Source of the DNA: Cutaneotrichosporon cavernicola
Lineage: Eukaryota > Basidiomycota > Tremellomycetes > Trichosporonales > Trichosporonaceae
DNA length: 64,000 nt
Assembly: GCF_030864355.1 (NCBI RefSeq)
Contig: NC_083394.1
Coordinates: forward strand, 1,364,001 to 1,428,000
Reading direction: 5' to 3'
Part shown: piece after piece, positions 45,165 to 54,300 of the stretch
Numbering within the stretch: the stretch's first letter is position 1
Layout: each line of letters begins with the position of its first letter
The notes under the pieces: model-generated
Database searches by the model: none
What the model was told of the DNA's origin: nothing
Seen by the model: only the letters and a program-made list of their open reading frames with translations
Translations under genes and position numbers: made by a program

Positions 45165-47276
45165 TTACTTGATTTGGACCAGGAAGTCGCCGAAACGATG
45201 GGTACATTCGCCGCCCGAGATGACGAGCTCGAGAGCGTGCGTTACCGTGTCGCGAAACGGAATCCGCGTGTGGGTATCAATCGCCTGGAAGGGGACGCAG
45301 GCGAGGGCATTACGTTCACGAGTCGGTCGAAGCTTGAGCCACTCATTGAGCTCTGAGATCGCTCCCATGGCAGTCTCAAAATCGGCCGAGTTGTCCTGCT
45401 TGCAAATGTAACCGACCGTGTGGAGGCGTGACATAACTTCCAAAGAGATATCCCTCTTCAGCTCAGTGTTCTCGGCCTCGATGCGGTAAAGCTCCTGGCC
45501 CGCACCGCTGGGATGTGTCAAGATTAGTTTGACGTCGCGCTGCTCGAATGGAAGGTTGTTATAGGGGTTGATGAACAGGCCGTTCTTCGCCTTGATGGTT
45601 TGAACAACCTCGTCGATGTCCCAGAAGTAGTCGTCGGAGGTGACGAGAAGCTTGCCGCTCGCTAGCACCTCCTCGAAAGTGGAGCCATATGCGATGGTCG
45701 TCTGGTTCTTGTAGGCCGCCTGCGCAATGTCCTTGGCGGTTACAGTGGGCATGCCACCGCACGGGTATACGAACAGCCGGCGCAGCATGACGCAGTTCTC
45801 GTCATTAGCAACGATAATATCGCCGCTGGCGTGATCATGGACGCGCGACGAGTTGGCCACCTCGACGAGAGCGAGGCACATGGGCTTGATCCCGAAAGCC
45901 GAATTGACCCACCCAGTGGAAGTTGTCGAGTACATGGCGGACGTCTTGCTCGAAGCAGAAAGGTAAATGCCCGCGCCGTACGCCGCACCAGCCGACATCC
46001 TTGGCGTATTGCTAGCATTCTTTAGGTTCTGGCGCAAAATGTTATGCCAGTTTGACATCGAGGAGCCGTGGAATGCCCAGATGCTGCCGTGCTTGGCTCG
46101 CAGCGCTTCAAATTTCTCCGCGTGCTTGCGCGTGCCGGTGTGAATTTGAAACTGGTGTGGCGTTTGCATCTCCTTGATGTGCTTCTCCATCTCGAGCGAG
46201 ACAATGTGAGCACGGTTCGTGGCGAACACCCATCCGGCGATGAAGGGCGCGTTCGGGCTGTTCTCCTTGAGGAAGTTTGTTCGCTTCCAGCCAATGTCAC
46301 GGAGGACCTCGGCCGATGGGAACTGATTCAGAAGGCGGCCAAGGTGAAGCGGAGAGTAGGGTTGTCCGCTCGCCTGGTCGACAGGTGTGGCGATGGGGGA
46401 GACGATAAGACGCTTCGTGTCGTTGCATGCAGCAACAGCGACTGAGATGAGGAGGTCGGCGACTTTGTAGTCCGTGTCGAACAGCGACAAGTCGGCACCA
46501 AGGCCGACGTGATCGAGCTGATAAGAGCAGAGCTCGCGGTCGCAGACGGTGAGCTTGAGGCCAGGGAAGACAAGGTCCCGGTTGCACATCATGCACGTGC
46601 TCCCGGCATTAAGCATATGGTGATTCAGGCTCAGTGCTAGGTCGGAGAGGAAGCTCTCGCCGCGGTTGGACTCCCAGCGATCGTTGAGGAAGTTGAGCGT
46701 CGTCTGTGTCAACGTGAGCCCGAGCGGGAACCCAGGATGAGCACGGACGGAAGATGTCTCGATCCCTAGACCTGCCATAGGGTCGCCGTGGTATACAGAT
46801 ACGATGGGCTTGTGCGAGGTTCGACGGTACCCGTTGATAAACTGCAGAGTAATGCGAATAGGGTCCAAGCTCGTGAGGCCGTACGCAGCGCACTGCAAGG
46901 GCAGGAGGTCAACAAGTGGGAGAGTGATGACTAGTTCGTAGAGATTGTGGCGGAGAGTGATATCTGTCCCCTCGAGCATGCACGCCGCGTACACCATGTC
47001 CTCTTCGAGGGCGGGCAGACCGACAAGCGGAGGTAGCTCTTCCTCTTCATCGATGAGGATAATGTCCCCGCCATCGTTACTGAAACTGGCCCAGGCGTCC
47101 TCATCATCTTCGTCCACACCGTACTCGAACTCGTCGTCGGAGGAGTCAATGATGGTAATGATTTCAGGCTCAGTTGGCATCATGTGAGCACGATTTGTGC
47201 GGTGAGAATCACGAGACCCGTCACTCGACCCAGGTGTCGCCAAGCCATGAACGGGGGAAGTGCCAGTTGGGGCCAT
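45165..47276 (-). CDS. PARP6/8-like mono-ADP-ribosyltransferase
   Basis: One coding exon of 703 residues. The N-terminus (1-90) is acidic with a Ser-Asp-Asp-Glu stretch. Residues about 90-205 look like the RWD/UBC-like part found in PARP6/8. A Cys4 cluster (CMMC at 228-231, VCDRELC at 245-250) matches the zinc-binding segment of the same family. The ART catalytic domain (about 340-535) has His403-Gly-Ser in AFHGSSMSNWHNIL, Tyr in AAYGAGIYLSAS (433-440) and CVMLRRLFVYP in the strand where PARP1 has its Glu. The missing Glu predicts mono-ADP-ribosylation. Residues about 545-703 form a further region (GLFINPYNNLPFEQRDVKLILTHP) that I cannot assign. A 5' UTR intron probably ends just before the ATG (GTGAGT at 47334 to AAG at 47287). 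Confidence 0.88.
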   Translation of the reverse strand: MAPTGTSPVHGLATPGSSDGSRDSHRTNRAHMMPTEPEIITIIDSSDDEFEYGVDEDDEDAWASFSNDGGDIILIDEEEELPPLVGLPALEEDMVYAACMLEGTDITLRHNLYELVITLPLVDLLPLQCAAYGLTSLDPIRITLQFINGYRRTSHKPIVSVYHGDPMAGLGIETSSVRAHPGFPLGLTLTQTTLNFLNDRWESNRGESFLSDLALSLNHHMLNAGSTCMMCNRDLVFPGLKLTVCDRELCSYQLDHVGLGADLSLFDTDYKVADLLISVAVAACNDTKRLIVSPIATPVDQASGQPYSPLHLGRLLNQFPSAEVLRDIGWKRTNFLKENSPNAPFIAGWVFATNRAHIVSLEMEKHIKEMQTPHQFQIHTGTRKHAEKFEALRAKHGSIWAFHGSSMSNWHNILRQNLKNASNTPRMSAGAAYGAGIYLSASSKTSAMYSTTSTGWVNSAFGIKPMCLALVEVANSSRVHDHASGDIIVANDENCVMLRRLFVYPCGGMPTVTAKDIAQAAYKNQTTIAYGSTFEEVLASGKLLVTSDDYFWDIDEVVQTIKAKNGLFINPYNNLPFEQRDVKLILTHPSGAGQELYRIEAENTELKRDISLEVMSRLHTVGYICKQDNSADFETAMGAISELNEWLKLRPTRERNALACVPFQAIDTHTRIPFRDTVTHALELVISGGECTHRFGDFLVQIK

Positions 47277-48237
47277 GTCGTTGGTGACTTGGATCAGTTG
47301 GAAGGAGAATGTGGAAGCAGAAGAAGTTGACTCACCGGTGTGTTGTGGCAGGCAGAGGAATTTGCCCAGTGCCACGGAGGCCCAGATGGCGTCGTGCTAT
47401 AACCCTTTCAGTCGATGGCCACGGACGCGCTTCCTGAGAGCCTGTGCAGTGTGCTGGGACGAATGCTTGGCGGGAGTGCGGAGAATTCTGGTTAGGGGTA
47501 AAGGGCAGGCAGATGCAGTGAGCCAAGTGCTGATGGTGTGGAGGGCTGGGTTGATGGAATGAGGATGTGGTAGAGGGCAGTTGTCTCTTTCAATCTGACT
47601 CTGAGTGAGTAGACAACATGAATGGGGAGATGAGGATGAGGATGAGGATGAGGATGAGGATGAGGATGAGGATGAGGGTGAGGGTGAGGGTGGAAGTAAC
47701 AAGATAGAGACAAAGGCAGAGGGTTGAGTCGTTGTTGGGATTTATAGTGGTACGGTGGGAACTCGCTTCACAGCTATAATTCAGGAGACGATACAAACAA
47801 GCATAGGAATTCCCGGATCTGGGAGTGCAATTTGCCACCCAATATAAGGTTCAAACTAACCATTCAAATCAGATTCAATGTTTCAGAACTCACAAATCTT
47901 CGAGTCGGCGGAACAGTTGACGGCGGTACGGCGGACAGGTGCAGGTCATTCCACCCAGAGCAGTGCAAAGCATGCCAGCACGCCACAATGGAGAGAACGT
48001 GCCATTGACTAGCTGGCTGGACGTTATGATGGTTGGGGTGGCCTGGGAGAATTGGAGACGCCACGTCGCTCATGCCAGCATACAAGACCATGACATCTGT
48101 CTGCGTCTCAACCTCCCATAACCCATCATCGTAGTGTCTAGGGACCCGTCCCGCAGGTCTTGAGCTGCCTCGAACCTCTCGAATCAAGGCGGGAGGGGCA
48201 GGAAAGAGTTCATTTTGAATCGCCCGACTTTCAGGAA
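47277..48237. other. Intergenic region upstream of the PARP-like gene
   Basis: A 961-bp region with the probable 5' UTR intron of the PARP-like gene (about 47287-47334), a GATGAG microsatellite (47629-47676) and its likely promoter. An AT-rich part lies at about 47735-47875. No gene was recognised before the tRNA. Confidence 0.55.
47629..47688. repeat. GATGAG hexanucleotide microsatellite
   Basis: Eight GATGAG units at 47629-47676 followed by two GGTGAG units to 47688, about 350 bp upstream of the PARP-like ATG. Confidence 0.92.
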
Positions 48238-48318
48238 GGGCGTGTAGCTCAGTTGGTAGAGCGTGTCATTAGCACCTGGTACTTGACAAGGTCTTTGGTT
48301 CGATTCCTAACTCGTCCA
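48238..48318 (+). tRNA. tRNA-Ala (AGC) with a short intron
   Basis: The acceptor strands GGGCGTG (48238-48244) and CTCGTCC (48311-48317) pair with a G3-U70 wobble, the identity element of tRNA-Ala, plus one T-T mismatch. The D arm is GCTCAGTTGGTAGAGC. The anticodon stem is TGTCA/TGACA. Reading the loop as TT-AGC-A leaves an 8-nt intron (CCTGGTAC) at the standard position after base 37. The variable loop is AGGTC, and the T loop TTCGATT is flanked by a stem with one mismatch. The discriminator is A. The A box (TAGCTCAGTTGG) and B box (GGTTCGATTCC) of an RNA polymerase III promoter are intact. Confidence 0.85.
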
Positions 48319-48562
48319 TCTACATCTTCTTTTGCATGTCCTTCTCAGCTTTCGAACAAGCCAAGAAAGGTGTAGAGTGTTGGCGGAAGGCAGGCACGTC
48401 ACGTCGGAATGTACACCAAGTCCGTTTTGATTCCGCTCGGTTAGTGGGTGATTGAGCCGTGACGCGCTGTCAACAAGTGGCCTCTGGGTAGTCGCACTCC
48501 TCCACACTAGAGATCAAAGTAGGCTGCTTGTGTGGATACGGCCTACGGCTTACGACAGTACA

Positions 48563-49510
48563 ATGACAGACACACGCATTCCAATCATCCTCGACTGTGA
48601 TCCGGGGCACGACGATGCGGTGGCGATGTTTCTTGCGTGGGGCTCGCCGGCTATCGACCTACTTGCAGTCACGACGGTTGGGGGAAACCAGACGCTGGGC
48701 AAGGTGACGCGGAACGCACAGTCCGTGGCGACCGTGGGGGGTATTACGGCGCCTGTGGCGGCGGGTTCAGTGCGCCCTCTCGTCCGCCCCGTCGTCGTGG
48801 CGGACAGCGTGCACGGCGTGACGGGTCTCGATGGGCCAGCGCTCCCTCCACCGTCTCAACCTCTCGATAAACGGCACGCAGTCGACCTGATTATCGAGAC
48901 GGTCAATTCGCGTCCTGGACAAGTGACGCTCGTCGCTACGGGACCACTCACAAACCTCGCCCTGGCGGTGCGGACAGCGCCCGAGATTGTCAAGAATGTG
49001 AAAGAGGTGGTGGTGATGGGCGGGGCGATTGGGGTCGGTAACTGGTCGGCGGCGGCTGAGTTCAACATTGTCGTCGATCCCGAGGCAGCCGCGATCGTCT
49101 TCGGCGCCGGATGGAAGGTCACGATGGTCGGGCTGGACGTCACTCACAGCGCGCTCGCTACGCCCGAGATCGTCGAGCGTATCGGTGCGCTCGGGACTGG
49201 CCCGGCAAAGTTCCTCTGCGAGGTGCTCGCGTTCTTTGCCGACACGTACAAGCGCACGCAGGGGTTCGATGCGCCACCAGTCCACGATCCCGTTGCTGTC
49301 GCGTACGTCATTGACCGCGCGGTGCTCGAGGTGTTACAGGCGCCGATCGATGTTGAGACCCAGGGCCGCCTCACGACCGGCATGACGGTCGTTGACCGGC
49401 GCATGCCGGCACCAGCCGACTGCAAGACGTTTGCGGCGACGGGGATCGATGTGACTCGCTTCTGGGATCTGGTGGTGGACGCTCTGCAGCGCATCGGGGA
49501 GCCGAGTTAG
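48563..49510 (+). CDS. Inosine-uridine type nucleoside hydrolase
   Basis: A single exon of 315 residues. It starts with the calcium-binding motif DCDPGHDDA (residues 11-19), followed by TTVGGNQTL, ADSVHGVTGLDG, VATGPLTNLALA and MGGAIGVGN. The later AAEFNIVVDPEAAAIVF and HDPVAVAYV complete the active site. It should cleave N-glycosidic bonds of ribonucleosides (inosine, uridine) for purine and pyrimidine salvage, like yeast Urh1 and bacterial RihA/B. The upstream in-frame ATG at 48452 would add 37 residues without family match. It is separated by 244 bp from the tRNA. Confidence 0.93.
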   Translation: MTDTRIPIILDCDPGHDDAVAMFLAWGSPAIDLLAVTTVGGNQTLGKVTRNAQSVATVGGITAPVAAGSVRPLVRPVVVADSVHGVTGLDGPALPPPSQPLDKRHAVDLIIETVNSRPGQVTLVATGPLTNLALAVRTAPEIVKNVKEVVVMGGAIGVGNWSAAAEFNIVVDPEAAAIVFGAGWKVTMVGLDVTHSALATPEIVERIGALGTGPAKFLCEVLAFFADTYKRTQGFDAPPVHDPVAVAYVIDRAVLEVLQAPIDVETQGRLTTGMTVVDRRMPAPADCKTFAATGIDVTRFWDLVVDALQRIGEPS

Positions 49511-49564
49511 ACTTGTAGATTTGCATCGCATATTTGGTCTCTCATACATGATATGGTACAATAC

Positions 49565-50339
49565 TCAGCCCGTGTACCCGTTTCCCTCGGCCATGGCGAG
49601 GCGAAACAGCGCAAGTGCGAGGGGCAGCCCAAGATCGCGCTTCCCATCAGGTGGGACCAGGAGTGCAACCAGTTCGGCGTCCTTGTCGCGACCCGCATCG
49701 GTCAAACCCCGCGCAATAGTCTCGGGGCCACTCTGGCGCTGAGCATCGACGGCAACACGGATCTTGCCCATCACACCCTCCGCCGTGTCCCGAAACAAGT
49801 TGCCCACGGGATAACATGGGACTGTGGGATCGGTAGACCCGACCAGCGCAAAGAGGGGGACGTGCACGCCCTTTCCGTCCGGTCCAACGCCGGGATGTTC
49901 GATACCCTTCGGACCGGTACTGAGGTCGAGGAGGGCGAGTACTTCGCATCCTTCCGGGCAAGGGACTTGGCCCATGTTGACAAAGTCCGTTTCGGCACGG
50001 GTTAGGGGGAGGAGCCAGCCTGGCGTGCTGGCCTGTTCTGGGCCGAGGGCGGAGAGCTTTGACGCAAGAGCCTCGATCTCGCTCACGATTTCGTCACGCA
50101 GCTCGGCCGTCTTGGCTGCGTTCGCATCCCGAGTCGAGCCTGCCGGCTGCGCATAGTTGCGCGTGAGGGAGGGAAGGTTGTGGGTGAGGTGTGGAGCTGC
50201 GTCCGCGTTAGTGGATATCGGGCGGATGCGTACTGGATATCCGCCTGCCGAGGGTGCCGACTGCTGGAGCAAAGCGCAGAGCTGGAGCGCGGGCTGACAC
50301 GAGCCGCCGCGCTAGTGTTCGTGTAAACAGCGCGGACAT
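49565..50339 (-). CDS. Predicted mitochondrial protein, unidentified
   Basis: Exons 50339-50234 and 50196-49565 give 245 residues. The start codon was placed at 50339 because it begins a strongly basic, Asp/Glu-free leader (MSALFTRTLARRLVSARAPA), a typical mitochondrial presequence. The frame reaches the main exon through a 37-nt intron with donor GTACGC, a CTAAC branch and end GACGCAG. Mature-part features are a helical segment DEIVSEIEALASKLSALG and a possible alpha/beta domain containing VLALLDLSTG and FALVGSTDPTVPCYPVGNLF. It ends GLPLALALFRLAMAEGNGYTG. I recognise no family. It is convergent with the nucleoside hydrolase gene, 54 bp apart. Confidence 0.65.
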
Positions 50340-50661
50340 TGTGTGTGGATGAGGCGTGGCCTGAAGTGGTGGAAATCAAAGGTGATGTGGGAGGGAGATG
50401 GAGACACGGTCGCGTGGTTGGGATGACGTCAACTGTCAGCCAACCAGCGTCCATCACAGATCTCCATCGCATCGACCTCGCTGTCTCCAACGACAAGCCA
50501 CTTCGACTTTGGGTCGATGGCATACTCAACTCGCCTGTTCCAGTTTAGTTCCATCGCCCGTCACAGCTGTGCTCAAATCCACACGGCCTTCTTGAGCAAG
50601 GGCCTCAAGCATGATCTGTCGAGGGAAGGCACAACCGTCGTCACGAACGGCTATTTTCTCC

Positions 50662-51009
50662 TCAAATCACCTCAACGCTATTAATAGGGGGCTTGGCGTT
50701 GACGGAGCCGGACTTGGCGTTGACGGAGCCGGACTTGGCGTTGACGGAGCCGGACGTGTCCACGAACCGAAGCGATGGGTACTGGCACGGAACGTACGCG
50801 GCCGTGGCTCTTTCGGGGGTATAGGGCATGGACGCCGAGATGGCCATCTCATAGATCCTGAGCGGGTTGTGAATGGGTGGTAGCACAGATAGTGCAGCGG
50901 GATCCAGCGACCATCCAGAGGATACATTGACGTCCAACATCGCGTTGTGGTCGACGGTTGAGACAAGACGAAGTGTTGGTAAGCGACGGGAAGCGAGGCC
51001 GTTGTGGGG
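50662..51009 (-). pseudogene. Orphan coding-like fragment ending in 7-residue repeats
   Basis: The minus strand is open for 115 codons up to a TAG at 50662-50664, with the first ATG at 50940. The translated text reads like real protein (LPTLRLVSTVDHNAML, SLDPAALSVLPPIHNPLRIYE, AAYVPCQYPSLRFVDT) and ends in three SGSVNAK repeats. No upstream exon, start or family was found. It could be the C-terminal remnant of a gene, a last exon of an unseen gene, or a chance frame. Confidence is low. Confidence 0.25.
50693..50755. repeat. Three 21-bp tandem repeats
   Basis: Three exact copies of the 21-base unit TTGGCGTTGACGGAGCCGG plus AC. On the minus strand they stay in frame and encode SGSVNAK three times at the end of the orphan reading frame. 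Confidence 0.92.
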
Positions 51010-51381
51010 TCATGCCAAGAGATTACAGAGATTTAGGAGCCCAGGCACCGCCCGCAGCCTGCCAAGCCAACCTTGTAGTTATCAACCCAATATCGAGTGA
51101 CATTCCACTACTTCTACCGAATCGACACCGCTATCGTCGTCGTCGTCGTCGTCGTCGCTCGACTAGTGACTTGCCTACTCACTTACATGTGAGCGGGATT
51201 GACTACGCCATTGCACTGCGTTTCGGAGCCGCTTGCCACCGCCCCAAGGTCGACGGATCCCGGACGGCATCGCGCCCGCTATCGCCTTGTGCTGGATGCG
51301 CAACACTCCAACACTCCAACAGCCCCGAGGTACTAAAGTCGCGAGAGCAGGGCATTCGTTTGAGCAGCCCACAAGGACAAG

Positions 51382-54300
51382 ATGGCAGGTAACTACACTG
51401 AGCGGTTATCTCGTGGCGAGAATGAGGGCAGCCGCAGTCCAGCAAGCCCAAGCCCAAGCAAGTTGTGGACGCAGACGGCGGCACTGACGCGCAAGAACTG
51501 GTGCGTCACATCAACACCGGGGTTAGCTGATGTCAGGATCATCATCTGGCAGCACAAGTGGTGGAACCTGTTCCGGTGCTTCATCATTCCTGTCGCGTAC
51601 AGCAGCTATGTGGCGCAGACCAGCAACTTCTACAAGGACACAGGTAATCGTGGGCCGGGTCATGTCGCTGTGCTCCCCCAGATCCCCTCGGACTTGATGG
51701 GATACAAGCTGGTCACGTATGACCCGTCGGGAGCGGGCACGCCAGTCCTGCATGCCGCACTGGCTGCGGCTGGGGTGGAGTCGGTCGTTGAGACAGTTAC
51801 GAATGGCGCCGATGTGTCGCGGACTTGCAGGTCAAACCTTAATGGGCGGAGCGACTGTTTTGCCGCCGTCTTCTTCGATGGTGTCAGCCAAAGTACCGGC
51901 GAGCTCAACTACACTTTACGGTCCGATTTTGGACTCGATGTCGTCGACGTAGACGACTGGTCCAAAGACGACTTTATGAAACGCCTCCTCCCGCTACAGT
52001 GGGCGATTGACGCAACGTGGATGAACACAGTCACTGGTCGCGTCCCGTCGCGACCAGACGCGTGGTTGTACACAGCCTTAAACAATAAGGGGTACGACGA
52101 GAAGACGCGCATCGACTTTCTCAAGGACATGAGCGGCCCACTCGTCATCAGTTTTGTCGTCAATTTTCTCTTCCTCGCCTACCATCTCCCGGGATACGTT
52201 GCGGCCGAACGCGCAGTAGGCCTCACGGAACTCCTCGAGGCGATGGGATGCGGCGCCCTCGCCCGCGTCCTGTCGTGGCACCTGAGCATCACGGCCAGCC
52301 ATCTTCCGTCCTTGATCGCCATGGCAGCCCTGTACCGCGGTGTCATCTTCAAGGGCACCAACATGGGTTTCTTGATCGTTGCGTATATTGTGATAGGCAT
52401 AAGTATTGCCAGCTGGACGTTTTTCGTCGCTGTACCCTTCGCAAAGAAACCCACACTTGCTGCTATCGCCTCGGTGGGATTTACGTTCATCGGCGCGATC
52501 GCGGGTATTCTCGTCGAGTCGCGAGCAGTCGCCCAAGGCGTCCTCACAATCTTCCTCCCCACCTCTCTCGTCATCTTCATCCACCGCAACGCCGCAAGCT
52601 GGGAGGTTGAGGATCGTACCTTTAGCTGGACGAAACAGAGCCCGGCTGGCGACGCAAGCGCACTTCTCCTGGTTCTTTTCGGGGTCATCAACATCTTCCT
52701 CTGGCCGTTCGTTGCAATCGTGGCCGAACGCGCAATCTTTGGTCTACCAAGCACGCATAGCGACAAGGCGCCTGGCTTGTTCAGCCGCCTCTTTGAGCGT
52801 TTCAGGATCGCAGGCGCGACGCACGCTCAATCCATGGATCCGCTCTTCGCCATCCACGTAAGCCATTTGCACAAGAGTTACGACTCGCGCCGCTTCTTCT
52901 TCTTCGGCCGCAAGCGCAGGGTCCTCGCCATCGAGGACTTGAGTTTCAACGTACCTCGGGGAGAGATCTTCTGTCTCCTCGGTCGCAACGGTGCGGCAAA
53001 GTCTACCGCTCTCTCCATAATCGCAGGGCTTACCCCCCGCACATCTGGTGTCGTGCAATACGCGCCCGACTTGCGTGTCGGTATTGCGGGGCAGAAGGAC
53101 GTGTTGTGGGACGACCTCGACTGTGAGCAGCACGCGGCGCTCTGGCGTTCGATCAAGGGTCTCGACGGGCGCCGCAACCCCGCCCTCGACCTTGACCTCC
53201 TCGCGCGATGTGACCTCACACCCAAGGCTAAGTGTCTCTCCCAGAAGCTGAGTGGGGGACAGAAGCGTAAGCTGCAGCTGGCGTGTGCTCTCGCTGGCGG
53301 CTCAAACTTGCTACTGCTCGACGAGATCTCGAGCGGCCTCGATCCCCTCTCCCGCCGCGCCATCTGGAAGGTACTCGCCGACGTGCGCGGGCATGGCTTG
53401 GAGGGTGGCTCACCCGCCACCGTCGTGCTCACCACCCACTTCCTCGACGAGGCAGACTACCTCGGCGACGAGATTGCCATCCTCAAAGCTCCGGGTCGCT
53501 TGCTCGCCGTCGACTCTCCCGTCGGGCTCAAGACGCGCCTCGGGCACGGCTTTATCCTGGCTGTCGACGACGCGCGCTCTACTGCACCCCAAACCGCGCT
53601 GGAGATTCTCGACGCGCTCCGTGTCCACGACCCCAACATCAATATGCATGCAACCAAGGGCCGCCACTTGTACACAACTGGAAGCGACGACGTCAATAAT
53701 GTGCGCACCCTCGCCCGTGTCCTGGCACAGAAGCGTGCCCGTGACCCACACATGCGGTACACTGTTGGGTCGACGACGCTAGAAGACGTGTTCATCGACC
53801 TGAACCGCGCAGCTGGTGACGAGGACGAGTCCTCGCGGCCCTTGCCCGCATTCTCGCATGACGCCAGCAGCGCGCCGTCTGAGACCGACAAGGCTGGGGA
53901 CATTGAGATGCAGGTATCGCAAGCCAATGTCGGCGGACAGCTGTCCCTCACCCCAGGTGGACGACGGGCATGGTGGCGCGTCGGTGCCGAGATGGCGGCT
54001 AGCGTCGTACACAAGCGACTGTGGATTCTGCGCCGCGCGTGGCTTATCCCCGTCGCCGCTGTTGTGGCCATCACGCTCGGCGCCACTGTGCCGATGGTGT
54101 TCATGAAAGGGAAAGCACCAACGTGCGAGCCGATCACAAAGACGGAAGAGGGCCTGCGCTTACTCACATACCCGTTCTCGATGTTTGCGATGGACCCGCG
54201 AATCGCCAAGCCTCTCTACGCGCCGGGTGACACGCAACTCGGCAACTGGTCGTCGACACCCGGCTTGAATCTCCGCACGGTCGACAGCCGTGGCGCGCTC

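Larger units (their letters stand above)
50340..51381. other. Intergenic region before the ABC transporter
   Basis: A 1.04-kb region between the divergent mitochondrial-protein gene and the ABC transporter gene. It contains an orphan minus-strand reading frame (50662-51009), 21-bp repeats (50693-50755) and a TCG trinucleotide run at about 51134-51157. The transporter promoter should lie in the right-hand half. Confidence 0.5.

Noticed and set aside
45165..47375. Longer PARP-like frame starting at 47375
   Set aside because: The first codon is GTG and the extension crosses a GTGAGT...CCAAG intron. The ATG at 47276 is the first in-frame ATG after the predicted 5' UTR splice.
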